Positions 35,561 through 48,250 are shown, counted from the stretch's first letter. The stretch: 64,000 nt of DNA from Pyrrhosoma nymphula (GCA_963573305.1 OY754329.1:130249422-130313421), one strand, 5' to 3'. The notes: generated by a model not told the origin, from the sequence alone. Numbers and translations are program-made.

Positions 35561-36189
35561 ACGTATATACTTAACGAATGGCACATCTATGCAAAGGCGC
35601 ACAGCGATGGTAAGAACACGATTATTACTCGGATTGCATACTAAAGAGAGTCAAAAAAACATCAACGGGGTAAAAGGAATAACGTCTTAACGTGACGATA
35701 CGCGGAGAAAACCTTGTGGAATTTCTAAAAGTTTGAAAGAAGCAAATTCGACATATACAAAGTACCTTGAAAATCACTCGATTTCTGAATATCACACGGT
35801 ATTACGGCTTGGTACTTGGTGAACTTTACCCTCAAAGGTCAAACCGGATGACAACGGTTAGTGACTTAGTTTAAAGTAGATAAGTCATTTGGATATGAGC
35901 AATATATATATATATACAGAGCGTTCCACGTTTGTTGAACTGGACGGATATAATGAGGAACACTGTTGCCAATATTACGGTCCGAGTGCTCACCTTAAGG
36001 CCACGCAGGAAACTTGTAATACCGCACCACACATAAGGAATAATCTTTAACACAGAAATGCTACTATATGCTCAGTGTACTATACTGTATAGCACGATGT
36101 CAATTTTCGTTCTGATATTGGCAACATCGAAAATTTACATCTTGTTTTGCAGTTTACTAACGGCACTTTCAGTACTCTTCCAATATATT

Positions 36190-36296
36190 ATTATTATTAC
36201 TTTAGTTTAGAGCGGTATTGAAAATGGTTACCTACTGCAATAAAATCTAAATAATTTACCTACCTGAACCGGTAGATTACCAGAATAATAATAAAT
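36190..36296 (+). mobile_element. RTE-type retrotransposon 3' tail
   Basis: GAACCGGTAGATTACC then AGAATAATAATAAA is the plus-strand version of the 3' end at 28165-28210 and 26030-26070. No coding part remains. Confidence 0.45.
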
Positions 36297-36589
36297 TTGC
36301 ATCAACGTACTTCTGGCAGTGTGAATATTCACACAGGAAACGAATCTCTATAAGAGCCCATACTATTAACTAAATGCATTAAGCCTTATAACTTTCTTCT
36401 AGAGACAGAAAGTACGAGATTGTACCCGCACTTTTATTGGATTGGTAAGGCCATTCGATGGCGCAAGCATTAATTCATCCTTAACAGCATTTCCTGCATA
36501 TTAAGTAAAAATCAAAGCACACAGAGCGAGACATGGTATGGCAAAATTTTTCCACAAACCAGGGAAGAAATCAATTAAGGGTATTAAGG

Positions 36590-36860
36590 GCGAGTAATAT
36601 AAGGCATCAAGCCACAAAAATAGGTTAATTTTGAGATGCATAATTAATTATGCGGCGCAGATGGATAAGGATACCTATTCGGTTATCTTTATTATCTGTG
36701 ACTGTTCAGTACTATTTGCATAAAATTGAATACGGGAAGGCTGCACTCTAATTTAATTATTCAAACTGAATAAATTTAATCCCTGGACTTAAATTAAAAC
36801 GAGAAATTTAACATTACGCCGTAATGGAATTAGCAGTCAATTAAGAAGTGCTAGTGTAAA
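36590..36860. promoter_or_regulatory. AT-rich block dense in homeodomain-type sites
   Basis: Contains the 16-bp perfect palindrome GCATAATTAATTATGC (36638-36653), several TTAATT/TAATTAT cores, and CTATTTGCATA, an octamer-like POU site. This resembles a developmental enhancer but could be AT-rich chance; no conservation data are available. Confidence 0.25.
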
Positions 36861-38300
36861 CATACAAGTTCCTTTCCAAGTGTAATTAAAAACGATATAA
36901 AACTTCTAAACGGCTCGTAGAATTAACCTATAAAAGAATATAAAATGCTCTGCATTCATTCAAGAATGTATCATGTCAAGCAAAAAGCCATAGGCAGATC
37001 ACCCAATTGTAAGAGTGTAGTTCTGCAATCACAAGGCTGATGAGGGAGAGATCAAAACGTGTAAAGAAACTTAAATTGAGTCAAAAACATACGTTACACG
37101 CGTTTCAGGAACTTATAAAAAGATGCAGAGAAAAAATGCACAAGTTGTTGCATGTCCAGAATGAAAGACATAGTTACAACACATGCACACTGACTATTTT
37201 TAGCTGCGAACGAAAATATGGATGACTGGCGGGTTAAAATATTTCTGGAGAGAGAGATAGAGAAAGACAAAACAAGAGAGAACAAGCAGTAAATTGTATG
37301 CGACTGGGAGATGGCTCCCTGATCCATTGATCACGTTTCCTATTGAGAATAGTTGGAGGAAGAAAATAAAAAAAAACTGGAAGAGTCCGCACCGAATGCG
37401 CTCCACTTCGGATCCGATATATGTAATTGCTTTATTTTTGGCTGAATACTTCTTTTATTATTTCTCTCCGTCGCTAAACTCGGAAAAGGTCCTATTCCTC
37501 AGTGCACGAGGAGCGGTCACCCGACTGCGAAATGTCACCCACTTCCCGCTTGGCATTTGAGATTTCGTATGCCCAACACCCTGCCCGACCCTGATTTCTC
37601 GCTCTCCTGTCCAAAAAAGAACTACCTGGTCGATTGTTCCCACGGCATCCATGCGAAACGTATGCAAACCAGTGCTATGGATGGAGAGAGTGAAAAAAAG
37701 GATACGGGGACACAGAGAAGCGGCACAACAATGAAGGAAAACAAAAGGAAAACTGACAAATGTCACGTCAGGAGGTGAAATTTAAAACATTTTCAATTGA
37801 AACGAAACAAACTCTTCTTTATTCTCTCCAATGGTTCCCAACTCTGATCTCATCCACGATTTTCAACAATAAAGAGAATTTGGTAGGAAGGCAGTAGCTA
37901 TTTTGGTTTCTCCACCTCGTTCGAACCATAAATGGCTTTGCTAAATGTCAAGCGCTGAAAACGATTCAAGGTGGCATATGGTATAAGGTCAGTAGGCCGA
38001 ACAATTTCTAAAATAAAATTATTTTTTTTTAATCCCTAAGGTTCAATGCACAAATACAGATGCAAGCATACTTTCAACAAAAAAATATGAGTTCAGTTAA
38101 ATGGAAAATAAGACCAACTTTTTCTCTTGGAGCGAACTTCGACTTCTGCCATGCGTTAGTACAATGTTTACTTCAATGTATCAATGCTACCAACACTTTG
38201 ACATATGTTTCAATTTTTGGGAAATTATAGAAATGCAAAAAAACCTGTAATATTTCTGCAAAAGAGGATAGTACCTGTCATAATGCACAAAAACCGTTTC
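36861..38300. other. Unannotated
   Basis: Short frames only. No repeat was delimited. Confidence 0.4.
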
Positions 38301-38308
38301 TGCCATTC

Positions 38309-38975
38309 TTGGAACTGAAAATATTGCCTCTCAGATACTTGTTTTTTTATAAAGTATTAAAAACTTTTTATTTAAGAAGTGGTGACGAAGAAAATTTGTT
38401 ACCTAAGTCACACATCACCAGTTTGCATCAAAGAAATTATGTTTCTTTACCAAAAGCCAATCTGGAATTGTACCAAAGATGGTTTTTATATATCTCAAGA
38501 AAAATATTTCATGTCCTTCCGACATACATCAAGGAAGAAAAAAACATCCGAAAGTTTCATTATGAAATAAAATCCTGGCTACTTCTTATAAAAAAAATAT
38601 AGAGGTCTTTTTCTGTAATATTCATGTAATAAATACTGAATTAATTGTAAAAAAATGAAAGCTTTTGAAATTATTTTGTTATTGTTTTTGTTAATGTTCT
38701 ACAACAGCTAATCATTTATGTATCTATATAACTCATAACCACTGTTATCGGTGTTTTATCGTTGTGTCAATTACCCAATTATTGTCATAATTTTCACAGG
38801 ATTCTATAAATATTTGTTTGAGTACAATTCTATTTATGTATATTTTGTTAGCAGTTTTGCATGGATAACATGATATTAGCCCCAATATAGGTGTATTCCT
38901 TAGGGGTTACCCAATTACTGGTTTTATAATAATAGATTGAAATATACATTCTATTCTATTCTATGTGACACTCTA
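38309..38975 (+). pseudogene. Non-LTR retrotransposon extreme 3' end
   Basis: The 97-codon frame at 38309-38602 has the layout of the reverse-transcriptase C-terminal tail of Jockey/CR1-like elements: PLRYLFFYKVLKTFYLRSG, then LPKANLELYQRWFLYISRK, a Y-(x)-LP-(x)-I turn, and a KSWLL ending. About 350 bp of 3' untranslated sequence follows and finishes in a short ATTCT repeat (about 38949-38970), a tail type used by such elements. The copy is strongly 5'-truncated. Confidence 0.5.
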
Positions 38976-39690
38976 AGCATGAAATATCCAATATTTTAAG
39001 AGCAAATGCTATGACAAACTATCTGCACACCCTATTCCTTCGCAGGTCAAAAAGGGCAAAAAATGATACTAGGAATGTACCTATGCGCAAGACACATTTC
39101 AAAGCAACGAAAAAACAATAATCTTCAGTGACCGGATTGACAACTGGCCAAAGTCGTATTTATTGAAAGAATTAGAAATTGCCAAAATTTTATGGGAACA
39201 ATATTCACTTGTAACCGTACGATTAACACACGAATTACGGTTCATTGGAATTCAAAAGTGTCCAAATGTCCTCATTTGTATCGAACATTGATATCCGAAA
39301 TTTGTTTGACTCTTGTGCTTCTTCGCAAAGAACATATTTTTACCGGGAAAACAATCATTCATCATTTATTTCGGTTGGTTAATGGACCCTCAGAAATAGT
39401 GGCATTATATATAGAACAAATAGATAGGCGCATAGGCTAAGTTATTAGAAAGGCAAGAGATAAGAATATAATTGCTTCACTGCGGGTCCTAGTCGTGCCA
39501 TTTCATCAGTCAGAAAGAGTAGTGTGCTTCATTCATTAATTTCATCCCTGTTGGGACGCTTCACTTATAGCGTGACCTTGATATATATACATTATACGAA
39601 TCCAAACGTACTACGTTAGATTAGATCATGAGAATGAAATTAGGGAAATAGTCTGCAGAACGGGCTGGTTTAGACATTATTTTTTCCGCT
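38976..39690. other. Unannotated
   Basis: The 82-codon frame at 39192-39440 is not recognised. Confidence 0.35.
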
Positions 39691-39975
39691 AACGGCGAGA
39701 AACTATAACAGCTGCCACTGGCACTTTATGATTAGATTTTGTTGATAGGTATTGTAGCTTATTAGTTGATTTGCTCCCTAATGCTTTTCTTAACCTGCTG
39801 CGTAGTACTAACAGCACGTATCGCATGCTTCCTGTATAACTCATTGTTGTCTCTTTGTATTTTCATTAACTTTAGAATAGTGTGCATAGAATATACTGTG
39901 GTTCATGTTAGCAAGGAAACTCTCACCTCCTTCCATACACCCTTGAGGTTTTCAGGGTATTTTGTAGATGTAAAC
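39690..39975 (+). repeat. Dispersed repeat C, copy 1
   Basis: ACTATAACAGCTGCCACTGG, GATAGGTATTGTAGCTTATT and CATACACCCTTGAGG are collinear with 61866-62230 (ACTATAATAGCTGCCATTGG, GATAGGTAGTGAAGCTAATT, CACACACCCTTGGG). Non-coding and of unknown class. Confidence 0.6.
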
Positions 39976-41435
39976 ATATACCTATGGGGAAAAACAGTTC
40001 CTTACCACAAATTGAAATACATGGCCCATTACTCTACTGTACTAAAGGAACTGACCACATAAATAAACCGAGATTCTAAATAAAGTACGGATAAATAGCC
40101 GGCTACATATTACGCTTATTCAACGCGAGAAGCCAAGTAGAAAGTTGTCCGTTTAAATGATGGTGTAAATCATGAGCTCGGAAAGCAATCCTGAAATCCT
40201 GGAAGCCTTCTATTAGTCTCCGAATATAATTTACATGCATTTAAATATATTCCTGGTCCTTGAATTACCGACTTAGATTTTATAGTACAATAATTCTAGT
40301 CAATAAACAGGATTACGCTCAAATAACACCAATCTCTCACACTCTTATCTGTAATGACTCAAAACTAACACAATTAGCATACTCCTTAAAATCAATAAGA
40401 AGAATAAGGCTATACACCTACTCAGCTAAATGCAGAGATGTTTCACGCACAGACTGTTCAATCGATGATTTTACAACATCAATTAGTATCACCTAAAAAA
40501 GGTAACCCTCCGATTTCATCGCTAAAAATATTCCTAATAAAACTTTATAGGATACATGGCTCAACCTTAAAAGGACGTTGAAAACCATGATTTCATCCAT
40601 CATTCTATGAATAAAGCAGATTGATTTGGCTCCTGGAAGTCAGCAGTATCGAATTTCCCTGTAAATTTAGTACGTCGCGTCGGCTCTACGGAAATCACAG
40701 CATTTCTCCCCACTTAATCGATTAATACCATTAAAAACGACGACCATTTCGTCAATTATTGTGCTTACCCCTTAACTCTAACGAGCAGTCTCGTTGATCA
40801 ATAAAGATTCTAATGGATCCATCCATGATCGCGTTAAATATGGAGAAATCTTCTTTGACGTCGAAGATTTTCTTTTCGTCAATGGGTTACAGTTTTAAAT
40901 TTAATTGGTGGGATGGGCTTCCGCGTTTCACTATGATCATACGTAAGCAACTATAAAATACCAACCATGAATGAAAATTTACAAGACTATATATAAGTAG
41001 ACAATTCTCGCAACAGATGCATCCTAAATCCGTAGGCTGCTACATCATAACTCTGAATTGGATCATGATTCAAGCTTCGCAATACCCACGGAAAAATATA
41101 GTTATTAAATTTTCTCGAACTTTATCAACTATATTTAGATAAAGGTTCATTTTTCTAAGATAATTTGTTCCCCTATACCTAACTATTTCTTCTCATCTTC
41201 TACAAGGGAATGTCTAACATTAATAGAGATAGAAAATTGAATTTCTTTAAGCGCTTCCAAACATAATATTTATTCGTCTTATAAATTATAAGAAGTTGGG
41301 TTACCATTCTATTTCAGGGGAAATGAGGGATATTCCACTGTAATCGTGAATGGAATGCCTTACACCATATTCAGGCGTGAAACCGACTAGGATATATGAC
41401 TGGACCAAGCTTAAATATAATATTTAGAAGAAATT
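39976..41435. other. Unannotated AT-rich DNA
   Basis: No gene, RNA gene or repeat recognised. Confidence 0.4.
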
Positions 41436-41439
41436 GAAC

Positions 41440-41572
41440 CTCAGATTCTCATCTCCCCCGGTGGAGTTAAAGGATTCAAACCCAGGCACAACACAGCTTT
41501 TGCCCGTCCATCTGCGGTTATTGAATAATGACCTCTTTTAGAGCCGTTGCACCATAAGCGTCTACAAGGATG
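41440..41572 (-). mobile_element. Possible tRNA-derived SINE
   Basis: The minus strand has TGGTGCAACGG (A-box fit) and, about 65 bp on, GGTTTGAATCC (B-box fit). The spacing is longer than usual. A related CTCCCGGTGGA block is found at 21924. Confidence 0.35.
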
Positions 41573-41704
41573 GCAAGTGGTCAATCGAGCAGGGAACGAA
41601 CTGCCAGATCTCACGCGATAGGGCACTTCAAGAGGCGAAACGATTGCTCCTCATTCCAAACCAGTTGTTGTGGCTGCCCTTGTACATTATTAAAGGGCGA
41701 GGGA

Positions 41705-41805
41705 AGCGACACTAGTGATGGGTCGGTCGTGATTGATCGAATCCCGAGATCAAGTTCTCTTAAAAGATTGATTTGATCTCGACTTTGCCCATCACTAATC
41801 GACAC
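41705..41805. mobile_element. Short hAT-type MITE with 8-bp target duplication
   Basis: TAGTGATGGG ... CCCATCACTA, 85 bp (41713-41797), with 10-bp perfect terminal inverted repeats. Flanks AGCGACAC and ATCGACAC agree at 7 of 8 positions. Eight-bp duplications and TAGTGATGGGC-type ends are hAT hallmarks. The interior is palindromic and non-coding. Confidence 0.75.
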
Positions 41806-41989
41806 CTATAACCAGGGACGCATTATGGGGAAACTGGAAAGAAAGATAAAAGGGCCGTGATCCTTAGACTTGAAACAAAAAAGAAATGGTTGTGCAACTG
41901 CCACCATTAACTTTCCGCTTCACGTGTGCCTTATGCAGTGGGAATTATTTGACTGCAGGACATTCATTCCGAGTCCAACAGGAAAATTA

Positions 41990-42060
41990 GTGCGGATGGA
42001 CGATTGAGGGGAGTTCTTCAACACTCCGATTCAATGATGGAAGAGGATAATGCCGATAAT
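41990..42060 (+). repeat. Dispersed repeat D, copy 1
   Basis: The GGACGATTGAGGGGAG-TTCTTCAACACTC segment and TCAATGAT resemble 44285-44345 (AGACAATTGAGGGACC, TTCTTCACACTCAAATTCCA). Short and decayed. Confidence 0.35.
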
Positions 42061-42149
42061 ACTGAGAGAAAACGCCGGCAGCAACGTTCAGAACACCACC
42101 TAACAATGTGAGATGTGGTACTTTCCCGGCGTACTAAATGTAAGAATTC

Positions 42150-42240
42150 TTCTCGGGTTCTCCACTGGCCGACGCGATATTTCGATGCACGAGTCGGTCA
42201 TCAAAAGGTCGGCCTGACCTAGTCAGACCCAAGAAGACTC
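42150..42240. mobile_element. Foldback Penelope-like element 8, decayed
   Basis: The left part contains TGGCCGACGCGATATTTCGATG and the right part CATCAAAAGGTCGGCC, both flanked by AGAAG/CCC blocks in inverted order. The minus strand shows ATCGAAATATCGCGTCGG in hammerhead position. CTGANGA is lost. No boundaries are clear. Confidence 0.35.
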
Positions 42241-42479
42241 CCTACAGCACCTATCAATTCCGCAAAAATGAATAGCATGATAACTTCCAATAAAGTAGGC
42301 TAAGATTTGGGCAGCACTTCAAGTTGGTTAAAATTAGAGGTGATCTTCAGGTTGAAGTAGGTTTAATGTATTTCCACCGTCAAATCACTTAAAATTAATT
42401 TTATTAACATTCTGGATACATATAGAAAAACATGTCCTCTATGTGATATGAACAACAAATTTTTACCTTTCCACGCTAT

Positions 42480-42935
42480 TTTATTCTCTAATGGAACTTG
42501 AAATTACATGGTGTTCAATGGGAGAATGAGATAAACGGGATAAAAGAGTATTTTTCCATAAAATATAAATGACATTGTCGCGGAAAACTGTTTAAAAGAA
42601 GGAAATAATCCAGGGAAATAGAATAAAAATAAAATATTAGAATCTTTCCAAATTACTTTTTTAGTTATTGGGGAATTAATACCGTAATTGAAGTCAAAAT
42701 GCGGTAGTTCGTTAGAAATGGCGCTGCAGTTGCCTCCTACGGCTGGAAAAAAGTGCTCATTTAAAATATATTAGTGGTACAATTTGAATATTTTGTACCT
42801 TAATATTGGTTTTCTCTAGGTAACGCTTTCAATCACCGAAAGCGGGATTTTTTGTAAAAAATGTAAAAAAATGTGGAATTTAGTATTTATTTTGACTCAC
42901 ATAGTCGCTGTGGAACCTCCTTAAATGAAAGAGAG
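42480..42935 (+). repeat. Dispersed repeat A, copy 2
   Basis: Partner of 8780-9465, with the blocks in the same order and a shorter middle part. Confidence 0.55.
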
Positions 42936-42944
42936 TAAATGGCC

Positions 42945-43259
42945 TTTTGGAGTGGGATGGAGTCTTTTACAGGCGCAGGCCTCTACCTCCTGTCCCGATT
43001 TCAGCTCCTTCTATCACGGCCTTTAGCTTCCAGTCTTCCCTCATCACCTTATCCAACTACCCACTCCACAGTCTTCTAATTTACACGAGTAATTTCCTCT
43101 CCTATCCCGCCATTCCCTCTCTCTTCCCCGTTGGTCTTCCTTTCCGTCTACCGTACATACTTTCTCCATTCTCTTCCACATCCAAGCCCGCAGCCTTGAC
43201 TCATCCTCTTTCCGTACGAGTCCACGTTTTGCACCACACAACTCCAAACCACATATTAA
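42945..43259 (-). pseudogene. RTE-type non-LTR C-terminal relic
   Basis: The minus strand from 43262 reads SVNMWFGVVWCKTW in one frame, then DESRLRAWMWKRMEKV, GREREWRDR and, further left, LKAVIEG. It parallels the copy at 54139 (RLQAFETWVWRRMEKVRWTER .. LKAVIEGRMLGK). Frame changes and stops interrupt it. The MITE starting at 43260 abuts its 5' edge. Confidence 0.6.
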
Positions 43260-44042
43260 CACTGAAAAAAAGTATTCTTAAAATAAGAGGAAAATAATCT
43301 TACAGCTGACATCTAAGGCGAGATTCTAGATCTTAGAGGATTTTATTACCTGAGTCAGTCGGAACTAATGTCATCTAGCGGCCGCAGCCTGAAACTTGCA
43401 GGGTTTAAGAAAATATTTACAATGTTATAATATTTTCGTAATCACGTAAAACGTATGATAATTGGAAAAGTTCTTGTTTATTCTCATTAATATTGACTTC
43501 ATCTTCATCCTATATGGCAACATAGATTTCAATTAATTAATGCCTGAAAACTGTTATCGTGAATGGATGGTATTTCCTCAAACAATCACGGCATTGACAC
43601 GGAATCAAATATTAGTTACTTTGACGCACGAGTATGGCCAGATAGATACGACTTTCTTGAAGATTGACTTTCAGTTGCGAGTCAATCATGATATAGGTAG
43701 GCATGAGATATAAGTTGAACTTTGCGGACGGGTTGGTAGTTGACATTGAGAATCGACAGTGTGAAATAATATGTTGTATGTTTACAAGGTTGACAAATTG
43801 TAATGGTTATTTTACCATAATTTAAGAGGATAAATACAATGGCAAGAAAATATTCTTAAAGTAAGAATAAATTATACTTATCTCCCAAGAGGGTATTCTT
43901 AATTTAAGAATATTTTTCTTGTGGCTACTACTCTAGTGGGATCCCCTCTTAAATTAAGAAAATATTCTAGCACCTATTTTAGTGGGACCTACTCTTAAAT
44001 CAAGTGGGCGCATCTCGATTTAAGAAAATCTTTTTTTCAGTG
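43260..44042. mobile_element. MITE with CACTGAAAAAAAG ends and subterminal repeats
   Basis: CACTGAAAAAAAG at 43260-43272 is exactly inverted at 44030-44042, and both continue into TTCTTAAA. The right 200 bp hold repeated CTTAAATTAAGAA-type palindromes and two copies of AGTGGGA-CC-CTCTTAAAT spaced about 60 bp apart. Such CACTG-A-rich ends with TTCTTRATTYAAGAA repeats are a known style of arthropod non-autonomous DNA element. No target duplication was found, and no transposase. Confidence 0.55.
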
Positions 44043-44284
44043 TGATTCTTCGCCCGCCTTGTATTTCCATTCTTAGATCAGGATATTTAAATAGGGAAGA
44101 AGAAACTCTATCAACTGCTTACGGTTTGAATTATTCTAAAATATGGATATAAACTTGAACAGCTAGTTCATCATTCTGGACTTGCATAGAGTTGAAAAAT
44201 ATTGCAAATGATAATTCCAGAATACTTGGGATAAATGATTTACCGTATAATATTCAAAAGAGGTCCAGCTGGAAGATCAGCGTA

Positions 44285-44345
44285 GAAAGACAATTGAGGG
44301 ACCTTTCTTCACACTCAAATTCCATGATAACAAAGTAAAATGCCG
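44285..44345 (+). repeat. Dispersed repeat D, copy 2
   Basis: See 41990-42060. Confidence 0.35.
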
Positions 44346-44349
44346 TTTA

Positions 44350-46300
44350 ATCAAATTCAAGACCGGATGCCAGACGCCAAAGTAAACCAGAAGAAATTAT
44401 ATGAAAATCTTCTTGGAGCTTCAAAAAATACTAATATTAAAAAATCACATACTCAATTCTGATCTTGAGAGAAATGTTAACTCCTGGTCCTGAGACGGAT
44501 TTACTCGATCTCTAAAATCATTTGACGCGTAGCTAATGGAGTCATCAAATTCCAAATCAATGGTGCAACCGTTATTCCCAGTTAACACTAGTACATAACG
44601 GGATTACAATCTCCGATAGAAACGGTAAAGAGGAATACCGACAGATGGCAGCCGTATTAAACAGCAAAAAAAACTATGGTGATACTTATTCACATTCTTA
44701 TTAAAAACCTGAGGAAAAAATATAGCTTTTATGCCTTTTAACCTAATTAAAAGATCTCTGAGCATGAAGGACCGATTAAAAAATTATTTTTACGCTCTCT
44801 AACATTTCATATTCAAAAAGAAATACGCAAGAAGTATCAAAGTTGAACAATGACGAGCAGGCCCAAAAAATAAAGTTTAGTCAAGATCAGATAAGCGGAT
44901 AAAAACTGACATAAATTAACGCGTACGATGAAACTCTACGAGTCAACATAATAAGATACGACCTCGCTGTTTAATTTCATATCACCACCAACTGCGGTCT
45001 AGAAATCATAAGACCATCCACGATGAATTTCGCCGATCGCCATTCAGTTCGTAACGCCCGTCATGTGTTTGCAATAAAATTCGAAGTCCTCGTCAAACCC
45101 GCTGACCCACGAAATATGGCTGTTCACTCTCAGGCGCCTGTAACGATTAGATTCATGATTCATGACGTATAAAAAATTCGCGGGCACTTTCATTTTGAAA
45201 TATGTATTTCCTCACTATATATGCGAATCGACTGCTGATACATTTAGCATGGCGTCGGAATTGAATTAAAACCAACTGAATGCTTTTGCATGTCTTCGTT
45301 CGCAGTATTTTTTTATACGTGCCCTGAGAAACAAATTTTTTCGCTGAATTAGAATAGAATTAGAACATGTGGCTAAGGTGGTATTTATGTTTCATTGTAA
45401 CGAAGAGCTGTTATTATCTCGATACAATGTCACAAAAATGATTATTATTTTCTATACCACTTGAAATTGTTTCGAAATGAACTGTATTGCCACCAAAGTA
45501 GAGTATTTTCATTTCACTATTGACGCTATAGCATTCCAATATGCCATCAGTGTATATAGCATTCCAATATGCTAGTAATTAATCCTCCATGAGGTTAATA
45601 GTACATCAGCCATCTTGGCTACTTACGGAACACGTAAGTATTTCACTCCATTCCATCAGACCAAATAAGGTACAAGACCGTTAATGATAACAATAAATGT
45701 ATCGAATGTTGCTGCAACAAATATTCAACGAATGATTGGACTAGTGCATTCCGATGCTCACATGGATACACATGTTAATTCAAGATGCATGAAGAATTCA
45801 ATTCACATGTTAACAGATGAGAGGCAATATTTTTGAGAGTTTTGGGGACGAAAATTTCATTGCTCTAACTTCAGAACAATTCGTCATGGGACCGAGTTTG
45901 TGGGCCGAAGATATTTCCGGGCCAAATCAATAATAGTATGGGAATTAATGAGGACCTCAGGGTAGAGTATTTTATTTTACGGCTTTAAAATATGACGAAA
46001 TGCATTTAAAACAATTAAACTTGAACAGCATTGCGCATGAAAGGATAAGTTTTAGTTTTATAGCGTCCGATTTTAACCTCCTGATCTATAAATTACTATA
46101 ATCAAGAGTAAACACACGATTTTGGTGTTTTTATCGCCCTTTTCAAGATTAGATCATGGTGACAGCCGTTTTTTATGTATTTACGAAAGACCATCCAAGG
46201 AAGTGAGCGATTCGTGGATATACGGCAACGTGGTTTTCTACAACGTTACAAAAAATAATTAGCTAGACACGTGTGATTTCATCGTGAATTCGTCTATGTA
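44350..46300. other. Unannotated; 28-bp direct repeat at 45527
   Basis: TATAGCATTCCAATATGC occurs at 45527-45544 and 45555-45572. Otherwise AT-rich without recognised genes. Confidence 0.45.
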
Positions 46301-46339
46301 TACAAACCACCATAACATTCACCACCGGATATTAGACTA

Positions 46340-46440
46340 TTAACAGTGAAATAACCATCGAAATACCAGAAGTAAATAAAATCTAAATGAATTAGATTTG
46401 CATGAATGGGTATTTTGCACTTCATTTTTGACGATTTATC
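46340..46440 (+). repeat. Dispersed repeat E, copy 1
   Basis: GTGAAATAACC and TTTGCATGAATGGGTATTTT then TCATTTTTGACG match 57810-57905 in order. The overlapping 155-codon minus frame (46294-46761) reads through this repeat and is not recognised as a protein family. Confidence 0.45.
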
Positions 46441-46799
46441 TACTAGTATGCATATAATGTAAAATATATAGAATATAGTACATATAGTATAGGGAAAATG
46501 TCGCTTTTCAAAAGCAAATCTTTCGCCGCTCTTAGCGTACGGTGGAAGGCGACGCAATAACAAGGACCAGAGGGAAACGACCCCACCCCCGGATGCTCCG
46601 TGAGAAGGATTACGAGGGATGAGAAGACTTAACGAGGGGCCTTTCAAGTGACGACTAATCTCCTTGGGAGTCGTCTTCATCCCACCTAGTGGCTCGGTTA
46701 TTATTGATGTGGGTTTGATGACACCCTTGGGCGAAATAACAAGCTCGGGACCTCGTATCACCTGGGAACACCTTCAGTGAAGCATTTGGTGGCTCCAGG

Positions 46800-47600
46800 A
46801 CTCCTCGAAGCATTGAAGGAGAGTACATAATTAGTATCTGCCAGCCTGGAGCAACATAATATTACGTATACTGTTATTTGTATTTCTCAAATTAAACAGA
46901 GTACGATTATTAACATTGGCTCCTCAATTCCTCTTTCCACATTCATTCGATACCTGACCGTGAAAGAATAATGAATTGTGCATTGCCGCGGATAATTAGC
47001 CCGACATTTATCAGTTCCCTAGTTTACATCGGCGATATTCTAGTCAGATACCCAAAGCTAACTTGAAGTAGTGTCACTATCCGACTACCGAATTTTTCAG
47101 GGTGATTACTCACACTAAGCAGTAACAGGTTAAAAACTGCCTACTACCAAATACGCTTAGTGCACATAACGCAGGGCCTTAAACTTGGTGAGCTCTATCA
47201 AAGGCTCATCTTAGTGTTTTAAGAACTCTTCAAGTCATGGAACTTGAACAAGTTTTAGGTTTGCATCATTTTTACAAATCACACGTACACCTTAAGTACA
47301 TTTCATTTAAAAATAAATGTGCTTTAAAAGCAGTACGGAAAAAATAACATTCATTCAACCTTTAAATGTACATCTCAAAATATAGCGCGCACGGAATATA
47401 GCTCTCTTGATAAACAATATTAATTCTGGAGCATTATCAAAGAAATTTTCAATACCCACTTCATTGCAAATAACTCTATTTTTAACTAAATAAGCCCGCT
47501 TTTACTTTACAAAGCATTACAACTTATTGGAGGTCAGAGATGAGAGGAAACAACTACTTATGTGATGACCAGTTCGGATCTTGGAAGGGGAAGGTAACTT
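46800..47600. other. Unannotated
   Basis: AT-rich, nothing recognised. Confidence 0.4.
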
Positions 47601-47619
47601 TGAAGGCGATTACAATGGT

Positions 47620-48250
47620 GATAAGTCTTATAGAAAGGAATTGATAGCATACCCAAGACATTTTACTGGTTTCGTCCATTTCGAAAAGATGCTTGATAGA
47701 GTTAATATGGAAAAATTAATGGAGATCCTGATGAATATAGGAGTAGATTGAGAAATTCATCTGAAACTTATGTACGGCCCAGAGGGTACAGGTGATGGTG
47801 GCTGATGGAGAAACAGGGTGGGCAGTTATAGGTCCCGGGGTAAGGCAAGGCTGACAGTCGTCGACAATGAATAGGAAAAGATTGGCGAGTAATTAGCTGA
47901 TAAAAAGTGAAGCTGAGGGGATTGCAAGCTTTGGTGGATGCATTAGAAAAGCAGCGCTGTAAATGTGAAACGAAAATCAGTCATATGAAAACTAAAGGAT
48001 AACACTAAGGACACAAAAACCGAGGCTGACCATAAAACTAGAAAGGCACAGAATGTAGCAGGAGAAGCATTTCAATTACTTGACACTAAAGGCCGTGATT
48101 GAGGGGAGGATGTTGGGTTAGCGGGGAAGAGGAAGAAAGATAGGTTTTATTGACAAGATAATGAAGGGTAGGGCGCATGCTGAGATGAAGAAAGCTGAAG
48201 AATGGAATCGCGCAAGGTGATTAGGCCTACGGCAGCCAAAGATAAAAACT
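47620..48250 (+). pseudogene. RTE-type reverse transcriptase relic
   Basis: The plus strand reads TGFVHFEKMLDRVNMEKLME, corresponding to the AFVDFEKAFDRV-(x)-KLM motif of reverse transcriptase, then ILMNIGVD and VMVADGETGW, then a shifted VRQG equivalent. It resumes near 48090 with KAVIEGRMLG, GRGRR and AYAEMKKAEEWNRAR, the C-terminal end. The YADD region is missing, so there is an internal deletion, and stops are frequent. Confidence 0.75.

Noticed and set aside
46294..46761. 155-codon minus frame
   Set aside because: Part of it runs through dispersed repeat E, and no protein family is recognised.
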